Shown: positions 47,655 to 59,499 of the stretch, piece after piece | Position numbering within the stretch: the stretch's first letter is position 1 | Layout of the letters: every line of letters starts with the position of its first letter | Assembly: GCA_014843695.1 (NCBI GenBank) | Contig: CM026400.1 | Location: 34,676,435 to 34,740,434, forward strand | Length of the DNA: 64,000 nucleotides | Reading direction: 5' to 3' | Source: Archivesica marissinica | Taxonomy: Eukaryota; Mollusca; Bivalvia; Venerida; Vesicomyidae | Notes under the pieces: model-generated | Databases searched by the model: none | Seen by the model: only the letters and a program-made list of their open reading frames with translations | What the model was told of the DNA's origin: nothing | Translations under genes and position numbers: made by a program

Positions 47655-48650
47655 TTATTGAAACCAGTCCGATTGCTCTCCAGGTATTATTGGCGTCGTA
47701 TTATTGGTGGATGAATATCCCGGGAGCTTCTCCGAGCAGTATTATAGGAATACCCCGGGAGCCTCTCCGAGCAGTATTATAGGAATACCCCGGGAGCCTC
47801 TCCGAGCAGTATTATAGGAATACACCGGGAGCCTCTCCGAGCAGTATTATAGGAATACCCCGGGAGCCTCTCCGAGCAGTATTATAGGAATACCCCGGGA
47901 GCCTCTCCGAGCAGTATTATAGAATACCCCGGGAGCCTCTCCGAGCAGTATTATAGGAATACCCCGGGAGCCTCTCCGAGCAGTATTATAGGAATACACC
48001 GGGAGCCTCTCCGAGCAGTATAATAGGAATACCCCGGGAGCCTCTCCGAGCAGTATTATAGGAATACCCCGGGAGCCTCTCCGAGCAGTCTTATAGGAAT
48101 ACCCCGGGAGCCTCTCCGAGCAGTATTATAGGAATACCCCGGGAGCCTCTCCGAGCAGTATTATAGGAATACCCCGGGAGCCTCTCCGAGCGTATAATAG
48201 GAATACCCGGGAGCCTCTCCGAGCAGTATAATAGGAATACCCGGGAGCCTCTCGAGCAGTATAATAGGAATACCCCGGGAGCCTCTCCGAGCAGTATTAT
48301 AGGAATACCCGGGAGCTCTCCGAGCAGTATTATAGGAATACCCGGGAGCCTCTCCGAGCAGATTATAGGAATACCCGGGAGCCTCTCCGAGCAGTATTAT
48401 AGGAATACCCCGGGAGCCTCTCCGAGCAGTATTATAGGAATACCCCGGGAGCCTCTCCGAGCAGTATTATAGGAATACCCCGGGAGCTTCTCCGAGCAGT
48501 ATTATAGGAATACCCCGGGAGCTTCTCCGAGCAGTATTATAGGAATACCCCGGGAGCCTCTCCGAGCAGTATTATAGGTATTGGCGAGCACCCGAGTAGA
48601 AACACCGGCCTTCCGCTCCGCCCACGGAGGCCCCTGGATCCTTCCCCGAA
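47655..48650 (-). mobile_element. SINE family E copy split by its own tandem array
   Basis: Left flank (CTCTCCAG, then TTATTGGTGGATGAATATCC) and right flank (AGCACCCGAGTAGAAACACC, GGCCTTCCGC) are reverse-strand family E on either side of the 36-bp array. Confidence 0.55.
47715..48578. repeat. 36-bp tandem array, about 24 copies
   Basis: Units contain GGGAGCCTCTCCGAGCAGTA and TTATAGGAATACCCC, with scattered single-base deletions. The reverse complement of its core matches family E (AATACTGCTCGGAG.GGC.CCCGG). Confidence 0.95.
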
Positions 48651-48699
48651 TGTTTTTGAAGATGTATGCATGTGGAGCACATCAGAGAAGCTAGAGGTA

Positions 48700-49783
48700 C
48701 GTTCAAGGTACGGTACTAGGCCCTCTACTCTTCCTCGTTTACATCAACGACCTTCCTTCTGTTTGTCGGTCCTCCCAAGCCAACCTATTCGCGGACGACA
48801 CGCTACTATTCAAGCACATCCACGGTGACGAGGATGCCACCAAGCTACAAGAAGACCTCGCAGCCCTCGAGGATTGGGGATCCAAGTGGCAGATGAGCTT
48901 CCACCCAGAGAAGTGCTCCATACTTAGGATTACAACGAGTAAGCGGTATCGACAGGAGACCAACTACTTTCTCAACGGCCACCACCTCCAAGTCGTCGAT
49001 AGCAGCAAGTACCTCGGTGTGACCCTTTGAGGAAAACACACATACGCTACTGCCTCCAAAGCCTCAAGAACACTGGGTTTCCTCAGGCGCAACCTGAGAG
49101 ACTGTAGCAGGGAAGTCAGAGAAACGACCTACAAGACAATGCATGGTCCGTCCATCCATGGACTACGCTACACCAGTATGGGACCCAAGCAAAGCCGACG
49201 ACATGAACGACCTCGACATGGTCCAGTGTCGAGCAGCCCGCTTCGCCTACAATGACTGCAAGGACAGGACTCCGGGATGAGTTACAGCAATGGTCACCAG
49301 ACTCGGCTGGGAACAACTGCAAGACCGCCGAAAGATACTACGTCTCACGATGCTTTTCAAAATCAACCACAGCCTTGTATAGATATCCCAGACGCAGCAC
49401 AGATAGTCAGACCCAATGATCGGCGAACAAGAGGCTCCCATCGGCTATTCCAACCTTACACTAATATGACAGTGTACAAGCAGTCCTTCTTCCCGATAAC
49501 CATGCATGACTGGAACAAGCTGTCAACAAGCATCACTGACACATCGGACATCGAGGTCTTTAAGGCTGCCCTCCACGCACAGGTAGCAGCCCCTCCTCTG
49601 TCCTCAGCGTAAACAGCTATTGGGTGTACATAGTTTTAATTATATATATTTTAAATATATACGGTTCGTTTTAGCTGTACAGCCTTGGGAAATGTGACCG
49701 TCTTGCCAAAACCTACACAGGACAAAGTACAGTCCAGCCATGGAGTTCTGTCCTTAAACGGGAAAAAGAAGTAGAAGAAGGTA
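48700..49783 (+). mobile_element. non-LTR retrotransposon, 5'-truncated and broken
   Basis: Reverse transcriptase remains: GTVLGPLLFLVYINDLPS, then FADD at 48788-48799 (catalytic Asp pair), QMSFHPEKC and KYLGVTL. A stop at 49028 and frameshifts near 49145 and 49280 break the frame; the C-terminal tail (LGWEQLQDRRKI, then WNKLSTSITDTSDIEVFKA) ends in TAA at about 49612. It closes with a GAAGTAGAAGAAGG-type tail. Not functional. Confidence 0.82.
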
Positions 49784-49974
49784 TAAATATGATGCATGTT
49801 CTTCATTTTCATACTATATATCTACCGAATCTAAAACAGAACAAGACATTGTTAATTCTAGTAATTTATCTTCTAGTTTAATCATATTTTGTTGAATTCA
49901 TCATGATATAATATACAACACAATGTTACAAAAATATAGCATGATAATACAAATGGTTTGGGCAACAAGTTTTA

Positions 49975-50059
49975 ACAACATTAGAAAACGGCCCGCACCA
50001 TTTTCTCTTCTCGTGACAACATTAGAAAACGGCCCGCACCATTTTCTCTTCTCGTGACG
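49975..50059. repeat. tandem duplication of about 42 bp
   Basis: Two adjacent copies containing AACATTAGAAAACGGCCCGC and TTTTCTCTTCTCGTGAC. Confidence 0.9.
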
Positions 50060-50109
50060 CGTATGCTATACTTTCGTGTGCTGTGTTAATATGTAGGCTA
50101 CTGCATCGT

Positions 50110-50343
50110 GGAAGTCGTGATAGCGCAGTGGATGCGCGTTCGCTTCAGGTGCCAAAGGTCCGGAGTTCGAGCCCCTGCTGGAGCCGTTATGATTTTGTCC
50201 TTAGGCAAGGCATTTACATTCCATGTTGCCTCTTCTTTCTCCCTCGTGACGATGGATTACATCTGGAATGAGGTCTCGGGAGTTATTAATATAAGTTGCA
50301 AGAACTTGTTTCGTAATTGAGTAAAAATAAATTTGTATAAACT
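50110..50343 (+). mobile_element. SINE family C, full length
   Basis: Head GGAAGTCGTGATAGCGCAGT with B-box GAGTTCGAGCCCC, body CCTTAGGCAAGGCATTTACA, tail TAAAAATAAATTTGTATAAA. Confidence 0.9.
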
Positions 50344-50844
50344 AGCCTACTTCATGGTTTCGGGGGTGGGCAGGAGCGTAGTTAGCGAATTTGTTTTGAA
50401 GGACCGACTAATAAATTGAACATTAGTATGGGGTTTTTGCTATAGGGGTCTGAATCCTAGAACGGCAATCTCCGAAAATATCAAAATGTGAACATCCAAG
50501 ACGTACATTTAGATGCGTCAGAGACGTGAGGGTGTGATGATGATTGTGCATATGTTCCCTCGCCGCCGGCCAACCACGTGGTCGAGCGCGTGAGGCTTTG
50601 TGTCGGTAGTAGCAATTTCATAATGTCACGCTTCATTGCTCCGCAAAAGCGGCTCATGTGCCATTAAAATAATTTATGGTTTTGTTTTCCGTACATTCAA
50701 TTGCTATAAATAGAATAATGTCCCAGCATGCAACTTAAATCGGAATTTCCTATTTCCGTTATATATATTGATCGAGGTTAGGTTGTGTTGCGACGCATTT
50801 TTCACACTTAATTTTGCTATAATTTTAAATAAAACTTGCAAAAA
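50344..50844. other. upstream region of the PLPP gene
   Basis: About 500 bp that must contain the 5' UTR and probably promoter of the PLPP exon. ATATATATTGATC at about 50760 is AT-rich, but I would not call it a TATA box. Confidence 0.35.
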
Positions 50845-51151
50845 ATGAGCACAGTTCATAAGCGATCTGATAAAAAACAACACAAATCAACGAAAAATGA
50901 AAAGATCAATCGAGAAGATAACAAGAATTTGGACATAAAAAATGATGGTGTTTTGGCCACCCTTCTCAAATGGGACGAAGACTATACCTGTATGTGTGCA
51001 GTGTTTGCCGATAAAACTTCGTCGTTCAGGCCCTTAATGAAGTTAATAGAAATATCGTGTCATGGAATACCTTGGATATTCGGCACAGTCGTCTTCATTC
51101 TGTCGGTCCATCAACCTCACCATATTGAACTTCTGGTCAATCTGTTTTATG
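50845..51151 (+). CDS. PLPP6/PLPP7: PLPP6/PLPP7-like phospholipid phosphatase, first exon (partial)
   Basis: ATG at 50845 follows an in-frame TAA 15 bp upstream; donor GTAAGG after 102 codons plus one base. The N-terminus is Lys/Asn-rich and low-complexity (residues 1-35). From about residue 50 it matches the PLPP6/PLPP7 N-terminal region: FRPLMKLIEISCHGIPWIFG, then a first membrane segment (about residues 76-90) and IELLVNLFYG. PLPP6 dephosphorylates presqualene and isoprenoid diphosphates at the ER and nuclear envelope; PLPP7 is a related, reportedly inactive nuclear-envelope protein. The phosphatase motifs lie in the next exon, which I cannot find before the window ends, so activity cannot be judged. 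Position next to FAM78 favours orthology to the PLPP7 locus; the sequence itself is equally close to PLPP6. Confidence 0.82.
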
Positions 51152-51489
51152 GTAAGGCGCCTCTTATAATTGTATGTTGTGTATTTCGGCGGGGTGTCAG
51201 TGGTTTCGTATAACTACTTCTTAGTATACAAGGCAATATAGAGTGAAACATTGTGGTTGATTCGTCTAATAGTATATTATCACACCTACGCCAATTAGGA
51301 GATCTATGGGCTGTTGACAAATTAATCAATTACTGGAAAATATATTATTTTTCACACCTTGATTGGTCGGCTCAAACATTTGTGATGATGGCTTGTATGC
51401 CCATGTTTTATCAGCTTTAGAGCTGAGCCGTGCCATATGTCCAAGCCCTTGAATCATGTATAAATATCATGCTCTTCACATCAATTGAT
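51152..51489 (+). other. PLPP intron, start
   Basis: Follows a good donor (GGTAAGGC). No feature recognised. Confidence 0.4.
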
Positions 51490-51742
51490 GACGGATCTGT
51501 AGTCCAGTGATCGCAAGTTCGATCCCCCGTCTGACCCTAATAAAATTAACAGTCTTTCAGATGGGACGTTAAACCGAGGTCTCGTGTCGGTGCTTTACAC
51601 CATGTACGTAAAAGAACCAGAGGATATTCTGGAATTGGTCTCTGTCTGTATCATGCACTATCCTCCAAAATCTAAAATAACTAATCTCTTCAGGAGACGT
51701 CGCTCATATGGCAACCGGTAGCGACGATAAATAAACGCAAAA
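51490..51742 (+). mobile_element. SINE family A with head deletion
   Basis: GACGGATCTGTAGTCCAGTG is joined directly to ATCGCAAGTTCGATCC, losing the anticodon arm; the body and tail GTAGCGACGATAAATAAACG are intact. Confidence 0.85.
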
Positions 51743-51766
51743 CACACACACAAATTCATTACAATC

Positions 51767-51967
51767 ATGGCGTCTATATTTCCATGCGTTTTTTGCTCTA
51801 GTCACGTTTCCAGCCGTATGCATGCTCTTAGCTGCGATAAGTGCCACCGTTGGAATCATCGAAAATGCGGAATCGGTGTATCATATGCTGATTATATGAA
51901 GATGTACAATAAATATATTATTTTAATAACGGTCTATGATTTATTTATTCTCCCCCATTCACTTTAA
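51767..51967 (+). pseudogene. zinc-finger N-terminal fragment (MULE transposase-associated type)
   Basis: The frame starting ATGGCG encodes CVFC, about 16 residues, then CDKCHRWNHRKCGIGVSYADY. This C-x2-C ... C-x2-C-x2-W-x2-H-x2-C pattern resembles the N-terminal finger of MULE-type transposon proteins in invertebrates. The frame then becomes hydrophobic and stops; the expected second half of the finger and the transposase are absent. Could also be a small exon; family call is from memory of the pattern. Confidence 0.35.
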
Positions 51968-52212
51968 TTAATCTTGATTAGTGGCCTGAAATCTAGATAA
52001 ATCACTCCTGGTATGGCAACATAGTCCCATTTATAATTGCGTCTAATTACCTAAATAGCTAATAATAGCATTATTATAATGGGCCTGTAGAGTGCAATTA
52101 AATCAATTATACGAACCTGTGATTATACGAATGCACTAGTATACGAAACTACCGTTAGACGAACAAGGGATTATACGAAACCACCTGAATTCATTTCGGC
52201 GTGGGTAGAACA

Positions 52213-52292
52213 TCGGCTTGGATAGCTCAGTTGGTAGAGCTGGCCGACTAGTGTTCGGGAGGTCGTGGGCTTGAGTCCCACATCGGGTCACT
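52213..52292 (+). tRNA. tRNA-Thr(AGU)-like sequence, probably SINE head or pseudogene
   Basis: A-box TAGCTCAGTTGGTAGAGC, anticodon loop CTAGTGT between CCGA and TCGG, and a good T-arm (GTGGG CTTGAGT CCCAC). The 7-bp acceptor stem does not pair (GCTTGGA against ATCGGGT), so a functional tRNA is unlikely. It leads straight into a CA-rich tail, as in some SINEs. Confidence 0.4.
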
Positions 52293-52299
52293 AACTTTT

Positions 52300-52772
52300 C
52301 ACACATACACGCACCACACACACACACCACACACACAACACACACCACACACGCACATACCACACGCACATACCACACGCACATATCACACGCACACACC
52401 ACACGCAGATATCACACGCATACACCACACGCACACATCACACGCACACACCACATGCACACACCATACGCAAACATCACGCGCACACACCAGGCGCACA
52501 CACCAGGCGCACACATTTCATGCACACTACACGCTCACACACACCACACACCACACACCACACACACATCACATACGCACACCACACACATACACTACAC
52601 CACACACACACACATCACACACACACACATACATCACACAAACACCACACACACACCACACACACACCACACAAACACACCACACGCACACACATACCAC
52701 ACATAACACACACACATACCACACACACCACACACACCACACACACACACACCACACGCGCACATACCACAC
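52300..52772. repeat. CA-rich simple repeat
   Basis: CACACAC tracts with CACGCACA and ACCACACA variants, cut off by a gap. Apparent His/Thr frames are by-products. Confidence 0.95.
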
Positions 52773-53772
52773 NNNNNNNNNNNNNNNNNNNNNNNNNNNN
52801 NNNNNNNNNNNNNNNNNNNNNNNNNNNNNNNNNNNNNNNNNNNNNNNNNNNNNNNNNNNNNNNNNNNNNNNNNNNNNNNNNNNNNNNNNNNNNNNNNNNN
52901 NNNNNNNNNNNNNNNNNNNNNNNNNNNNNNNNNNNNNNNNNNNNNNNNNNNNNNNNNNNNNNNNNNNNNNNNNNNNNNNNNNNNNNNNNNNNNNNNNNNN
53001 NNNNNNNNNNNNNNNNNNNNNNNNNNNNNNNNNNNNNNNNNNNNNNNNNNNNNNNNNNNNNNNNNNNNNNNNNNNNNNNNNNNNNNNNNNNNNNNNNNNN
53101 NNNNNNNNNNNNNNNNNNNNNNNNNNNNNNNNNNNNNNNNNNNNNNNNNNNNNNNNNNNNNNNNNNNNNNNNNNNNNNNNNNNNNNNNNNNNNNNNNNNN
53201 NNNNNNNNNNNNNNNNNNNNNNNNNNNNNNNNNNNNNNNNNNNNNNNNNNNNNNNNNNNNNNNNNNNNNNNNNNNNNNNNNNNNNNNNNNNNNNNNNNNN
53301 NNNNNNNNNNNNNNNNNNNNNNNNNNNNNNNNNNNNNNNNNNNNNNNNNNNNNNNNNNNNNNNNNNNNNNNNNNNNNNNNNNNNNNNNNNNNNNNNNNNN
53401 NNNNNNNNNNNNNNNNNNNNNNNNNNNNNNNNNNNNNNNNNNNNNNNNNNNNNNNNNNNNNNNNNNNNNNNNNNNNNNNNNNNNNNNNNNNNNNNNNNNN
53501 NNNNNNNNNNNNNNNNNNNNNNNNNNNNNNNNNNNNNNNNNNNNNNNNNNNNNNNNNNNNNNNNNNNNNNNNNNNNNNNNNNNNNNNNNNNNNNNNNNNN
53601 NNNNNNNNNNNNNNNNNNNNNNNNNNNNNNNNNNNNNNNNNNNNNNNNNNNNNNNNNNNNNNNNNNNNNNNNNNNNNNNNNNNNNNNNNNNNNNNNNNNN
53701 NNNNNNNNNNNNNNNNNNNNNNNNNNNNNNNNNNNNNNNNNNNNNNNNNNNNNNNNNNNNNNNNNNNNNNNN
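52773..53772. other. assembly gap, 1000 N
   Basis: Exactly 1000 N, between a CA-rich tract and a poly-T run. Confidence 0.99.
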
Positions 53773-54568
<796 letters not shown>

Positions 54569-54626
54569 GCCCTGCGCTATAGCCCCACCCTTTTGCCTTT
54601 TAAAAAATTAATTTTTGTGTGTGTTT

Positions 54627-54906
54627 TATGTTTATTTATCGTCGCTACCGTTTGCCCATATGAGCGACGCCTCCTGAAGAGATTAGACATTTTAGATTTT
54701 GGAGGATAGTGCAATGATACAGACAGAGACCCATTCCAGAGTCTTCTCTGGTTCTTTTACGCGCACGGTGTAAAGCACGACACGAGACCTCTGTTTAACG
54801 CCCCATCTGAAAGACTGTTAATTTTATTAGGGTCAGACAGGGGGTCGAACCTGCGATCCCTGGATTACCAGTCCAGCGTGTTACCACTGGACTACAGATC
54901 CGTCTG
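54627..54906 (-). mobile_element. SINE family A, full length
   Basis: Inverted copy, tail at left (TTTATTTATCGTCGCTAC), head at right (TACCACTGGACTACAGATCC). Confidence 0.9.
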
Positions 54907-55373
54907 TAAACATTTTTTTTTTTAAAATGTGTTAATATAAGCCTCGAGCAGGTACCGGTAACTTAGAAACTCGTCCAGTCTTTTCACCTCACCAATATGT
55001 ACTGACTTACTGATTCTTTGATCAATCACCGTAGGTTAGCAAAATTGTCTAGAGGCTAACTCCAAAATACCCGCTCCCGCACCTCATCACAGCTCTGCCT
55101 CTTTTCTGAACCACCCTGCCATTATTTCCACTCTAGAATAAACCGTAAACATATCGTATTGCTCCCAATAAACACCCCCTCCACAATAAACGCCCCCTCC
55201 ACAATAAACGCCCTCCCATATTTAAAAGAATGGAAGCAAATCAAAGTGTTGCCATGTAAATTGCATACATGTAGTTTATCCAAGAAATCATCCATTGCTA
55301 TGCACATGTAATGTTTACACTTTGAACATAATTACTGTAATCAATATAATAGTTGTTAACTAACACTGTCACC
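54907..55373. other. no gene recognised
   Basis: Contains three short direct repeats of CCTCCACAATAAACGCC type at 55170-55215. Otherwise nothing I can support. Confidence 0.45.
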
Positions 55374-55549
55374 CAGGGATCAGTATAGAGGGTGATGTGG
55401 GCAAAATTGTTGCCCTAGGGACCCTGACTTCGCCCTCTGGAGGCCCCACTTCTCCCTAAAAAACTCCTTCTATTCAAATGTTGTATTTAATGGTTGTACT
55501 GTGCATTTTTCTCACTTCGCCCAAAAATTCTGACCTAGAATGAACCCTG
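55374..55549. mobile_element. hAT-like MITE, internally deleted, inverted
   Basis: Starts CAGGGATCAGTATAGAGG, ends CTAGAATGAACCCTG. Reverse orientation relative to 24132-24448, with the central AT-rich part missing. Confidence 0.6.
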
Positions 55550-56210
55550 CACACCACACCACACACTGTGATTTATGATTCACATAATATAGATATTAAA
55601 TAAATGAGCCCCTGTTTGGCAAATGTTATGCCCAAAGGGGGTGGATTTATTAGGAGCAATATGGTACCTGTCAATCGTATTAATGAATTTAGAGCTACTG
55701 TGTCCAATCTAATGAGTGGTATTGTGGTATTTTGGCTTTAAGCCATGTTTGGCACTGTGTCAATATCTTGTGGTTATGTTAAAGTTGATTGAACTATGTT
55801 TAGATCAAGGTCAATACATTCCCCCAACACCTACCTCAATTTCTATAGGACTAATAAAAGGTTGGGAAAGTGGGAACACACCATCAAGGTGGATATCCAA
55901 GGCCTGAAGCTAGAAATCTTTTCTTTACACCAATCAGCAGATAGAGATTGACCTCGGGGTCAAGGTTTTATGATCTCGAGGCCAAGGTTTTATGATCTGG
56001 GGGGGGGGGGGCCCATGTGTTATCAAATTAAGCAAAATAAGTTATCTAACCCTTTACACCACAACTGAGGAGGTCATCTTACATGTATCTCCAATTGTCC
56101 ATACTACTGATAAGCAATAGGCACACTGCAGTGCTGCACTATATTCACAGTAATCAATATCTACATGTGGGGATAGTTAATGGCATGAAACCACGGCTAT
56201 ACGTGTGGAA
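55550..56210. other. no gene recognised; poly-G tract
   Basis: Includes a run of 13 G at about 55988-56000. At about 56048 TTTACACCACAACTGAGG resembles the left end of the TTAA MITE family. No coding signal. Confidence 0.4.
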
Positions 56211-56310
56211 CAGGGATCAGTTTAGAGGGCGATGTGGGCGGAAAAAAATATATATATTTTTTGGTATTTACGATTTTCAAACAAAATTTTGTCTAGTAAG
56301 ATAAACCATT
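56211..56310. mobile_element. hAT-like MITE fragment, inverted
   Basis: CAGGGATCAGTTTAGAGGGC to TTTTGTCTAGTAAGATAAAC, then cut by a family C SINE starting at 56314. Confidence 0.55.
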
Positions 56311-56313
56311 ATA

Positions 56314-56501
56314 GGTCCGGAGTTCGAACCCCGCTGGAGCCGTTACAATTGTGCCCTTAGGCAAGGCATTTACATTCCACGTTGCCTCTTCTCTCTCCCT
56401 TGTGGCGATGGATTCCATCAGGAATGAGGTTTCGAGAGTGATTAATATAAGTTGTAAGAACTTGTTTTGCAATCGAGCTAAAATAAATTTGTATAAACTA
56501 A
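56314..56501 (+). mobile_element. SINE family C, head truncated
   Basis: Starts in the B-box (GGTCCGGAGTTCGAACCCC); complete body and tail ATCGAGCTAAAATAAATTTG. Confidence 0.85.
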
Positions 56502-56510
56502 CCCCTCGAT

Positions 56511-56830
56511 GGATTTTCACCAAACTTACCAGGAAGCATCGGTATGATGTCTAGTCTAGTTGTGCATATTGTAACCACGTTCTGGTTGGATTTTCACCAA
56601 ACTTGCCAGGAAGCATCGGTATGATGTCTAGTCTAGTTGTGCATACTGTAACCCTGCACCAGTTGGAGGTTTGTTGGCGGATTTACAGCCATTTGAACAT
56701 ATTGTTATAACAATGATTGTCCGTGATTTTTCACCAAACTTGGCTTGAAGCACCAGTATGATATCCAGTTGTGCATAATTTTTGTACACTGTAACCCCGT
56801 ACCGGTTGGTTGATTTTTGGCGAATTTACG
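56511..56830. repeat. diverged direct repeats of about 75-150 bp
   Basis: Three copies of a segment with TTTTCACCAAACTTGCCAGG and GCATCGGTATGATGTCTAGT; the first two nearly identical, the third diverged. Confidence 0.7.
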
Positions 56831-56994
56831 GCCAATTAATCATTTTTATAACACAAAGCTTCTCCATGCTTCATTTCCCAAACTTCATAATACTACATAT
56901 GACTTTTTATTGCAATGACGTCATATATTGCTTTCTTTTATTGCTCCAACCGTTCGTAGGGAGATGTACATTTACGATGTTTGTTGTGCACGAT

Positions 56995-57231
56995 CAGGGT
57001 TCATTCTAGGTCAGAATTTTTGGGAGAAGTGAGAAAGCGCGTGATCGCTTCCTTAAATGGTGTTCTTTAATATACTTCTGCAAAATAGGGTTAAAATGCA
57101 CAGTACAACCATTAAATACAACATTTGAATAGAAGGAGTGCTTTATAATGGGCCAGTGTATCTTACTAGACAAAATTTTGTTTGAAAATCTTAAAAACTA
57201 AAAAAAAAAAAAAGTCCTAGAATGATCCCTG
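56995..57231. mobile_element. hAT-like MITE
   Basis: 16-bp ends CAGGGTTCATTCTAGG / CCTAGAATGATCCCTG, inverted with one mismatch. Shorter than 24132-24448 because the GC-rich right half is missing. Confidence 0.65.
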
Positions 57232-57592
57232 CCGATAAATATTTTGTTTATAGAGTATTACTATTTTTAGACAAAATTACCAATTTTGCTCCAAATCTAA
57301 TTTTCTTATTAATTTATTGGTCTAAAAATATAATGCACCCGTCCATGAACTTGGTGTTGAAAGGGATAAGTGACAATATGAAAAATTTATAATTAGTTTG
57401 CTCCAAATATTGTACAATGACAACAATTTTTATTTAGCAAATTGAGTGAAATGATATATCGTGAATATACAAATATAGTAGTTTTACATACATGTATGAT
57501 ACTATGCATACACACTTAAATTACAATATTTGATTTCTTAACACAATGTTTACAAGAACTCTTTTATTGGGTGACATAAGACAAAAATTTCC

Positions 57593-57833
57593 TTAACCCT
57601 TTCAACACCACAGTCCTCTAAATAGGCTTACAAACAGTGTAGATCCAGATGAGCCGGCTCGTGACGAGCCGTCTCATCAGGATCTGCACTTTTTGCCAGT
57701 GATATGACTATTTTTAGACATAATTACCCATTTTGATAAATGAACTTGTCCAAATGTGATTTTCTGATTCATTAATTGGTTTATGAATATCATGGACCAG
57801 TCCATGTGAGTTACTTGGTGTTGAATGGGTTAA
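57593..57833. mobile_element. TTAA-flanked MITE, copy 1 of 3
   Basis: TTAACCCTTTCAACACC start, GGTGTTGAATGGGTTAA end, central near-palindrome around GAGCCGGCTCGTGACGAGCC. Confidence 0.72.
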
Positions 57834-58839
57834 TTTTGGCCAAGATATGGTTGGCATGTATTTAGATCGAATATTGGAATATTTCTGGCATATCAGTAAA
57901 ACATGATATTCAGATTCTACAACATTCAATTGACAGAGTTGACAAATTCTGATCATTCTTTCAGTACCGTTTTATCGACCAGTTTCAATAGCGACTAAGC
58001 GAAGCTATGCGATGATAATTTACAATGTATCACACCAGGTGACCGATTAGAAATTTTGTTGAGTATTTATTTAGAATGAAAGATGTGGTGTATCCATTGT
58101 CGCGTGATTTGTGCTATGAAAATCTATCATCCATAATCATTCCAAGTTCTGTTACATGCCGATTGAATTGCATCAATACCCGGGACCTCGATTTATTCTC
58201 CCATCTGAATGACTGTTAACCCTTTCAACACCGCAGACCTCTAAATAGGCTTACAAAAAGTGTAGATCCAGATGAGCCGGCTCGTGACGAGCCGTCTCAT
58301 CAGGATCTGCACTTTTTGCCAGTGATATGACTATTTTTAGACATAATTACCCATTTTGATAAATGAACTTGTCCAAATGTGATTTTCTGATTCATTAATT
58401 GGTTTATGAATATCATGGACCAGTCCATGTGAGTTACTTGGTGTTGAATGGGTTAATTTTGGCCAAGATATGGTTGGCATGTATTTAGATCGAATATTGG
58501 AATATTTCTGGCATATCAGTAAAACATGATATTCAGATTCTACAACATTTTAATTGACAGAGTTGACAAATTCTGATCATTCTTTCAGTACCGTTTTATC
58601 GACCAGTTTCAATAGCGACTAAGCGAAGCTATGCGATGATAATTTACAATGTATCACACCAGGTGACCGATTAGAAATTTTGTTGAGTATTTATTTAGAA
58701 TGAAAGATGTGGTGTATCCATTGTCGCGTGATTTGTGCTATGAAAATCTATCATCCATAATCATTCCAAGTTCTGTTACATGCCGATTGAATTGCATCAA
58801 TACCCGGGACCTCGATTTATTCTCCCATCTGAATGACTG
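57834..58839. repeat. tandemly duplicated block containing MITE copy 2
   Basis: The spacer after MITE copy 1 (57834-58215) recurs almost unchanged after copy 2 (58457-58839). Period 623-624 bp. Confidence 0.9.
58216..58456. mobile_element. TTAA-flanked MITE, copy 2 of 3
   Basis: Same ends and central palindrome as copy 1, with a few substitutions. Confidence 0.72.
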
Positions 58840-59080
58840 TTAACCCTTTCAACACCGCAGACCTCTAAATAGGCTTACAAAAAGTGTAGATCCAGATGAG
58901 CCGGCTCGTGACGAGCCGTCTCATCAGGATCTGCACTTTTTGCCAGTGATATGACTATTTTTAGACATAATTACCCATTTTGATAAATGAACTTGTCCAA
59001 ATGTGATTTTCTGATTCATTTATTGGTTTATGAATATCATAGACCAGTCCATGTGAGTTACTTGGTGTTGAATGGGTTAA
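58840..59080. mobile_element. TTAA-flanked MITE, copy 3 of 3
   Basis: Same element; the right flank is different (TATTATATTGGTGGG), marking the end of the duplicated block. Confidence 0.72.
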
Positions 59081-59234
59081 TATTATATTGGTGGGTATGG
59101 GAGCTGAGCCCGCAAACCATGGATTTGCAGCCCTTGTTCCAGAATGTACTCATTAATTGTTGCACTGTTGTGATTAGTAAATCTATGACTATGTAGTTTA
59201 ATTCAATTATATTCAGTTACGTTTCGGAGGTAAA

Positions 59235-59476
59235 TACAAATCACTTGGCCCTCACTGCTGTAGGTTCGAATCCCACAGAGGATGTCAAATTCTTTCATGT
59301 GAGGAAGCTATCCATCTGGGTTGCGGAAGGAATGTGGTTCTACATGGGTACCTGTCTGTGCCTGAAATACATATTGGAGGGGCACCCAGTGTCTTCCTCC
59401 ACCAATAACGGCTGGAGAGTCGCCATATGACTTGAGCTGATGGTGCGACCTCGAACCCCCAAAACAAACGAGCAAA
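59235..59476 (+). mobile_element. SINE family E, near full length
   Basis: CAAATCACTTGGCCCTCACT, B-box GGTTCGAATCCC, body GAAATACATATTGGAGGGGC, end CAAAACAAACGAGCAAA. Confidence 0.8.
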
Positions 59477-59499
59477 TAACCCTTTTCTAGTGATATCTA

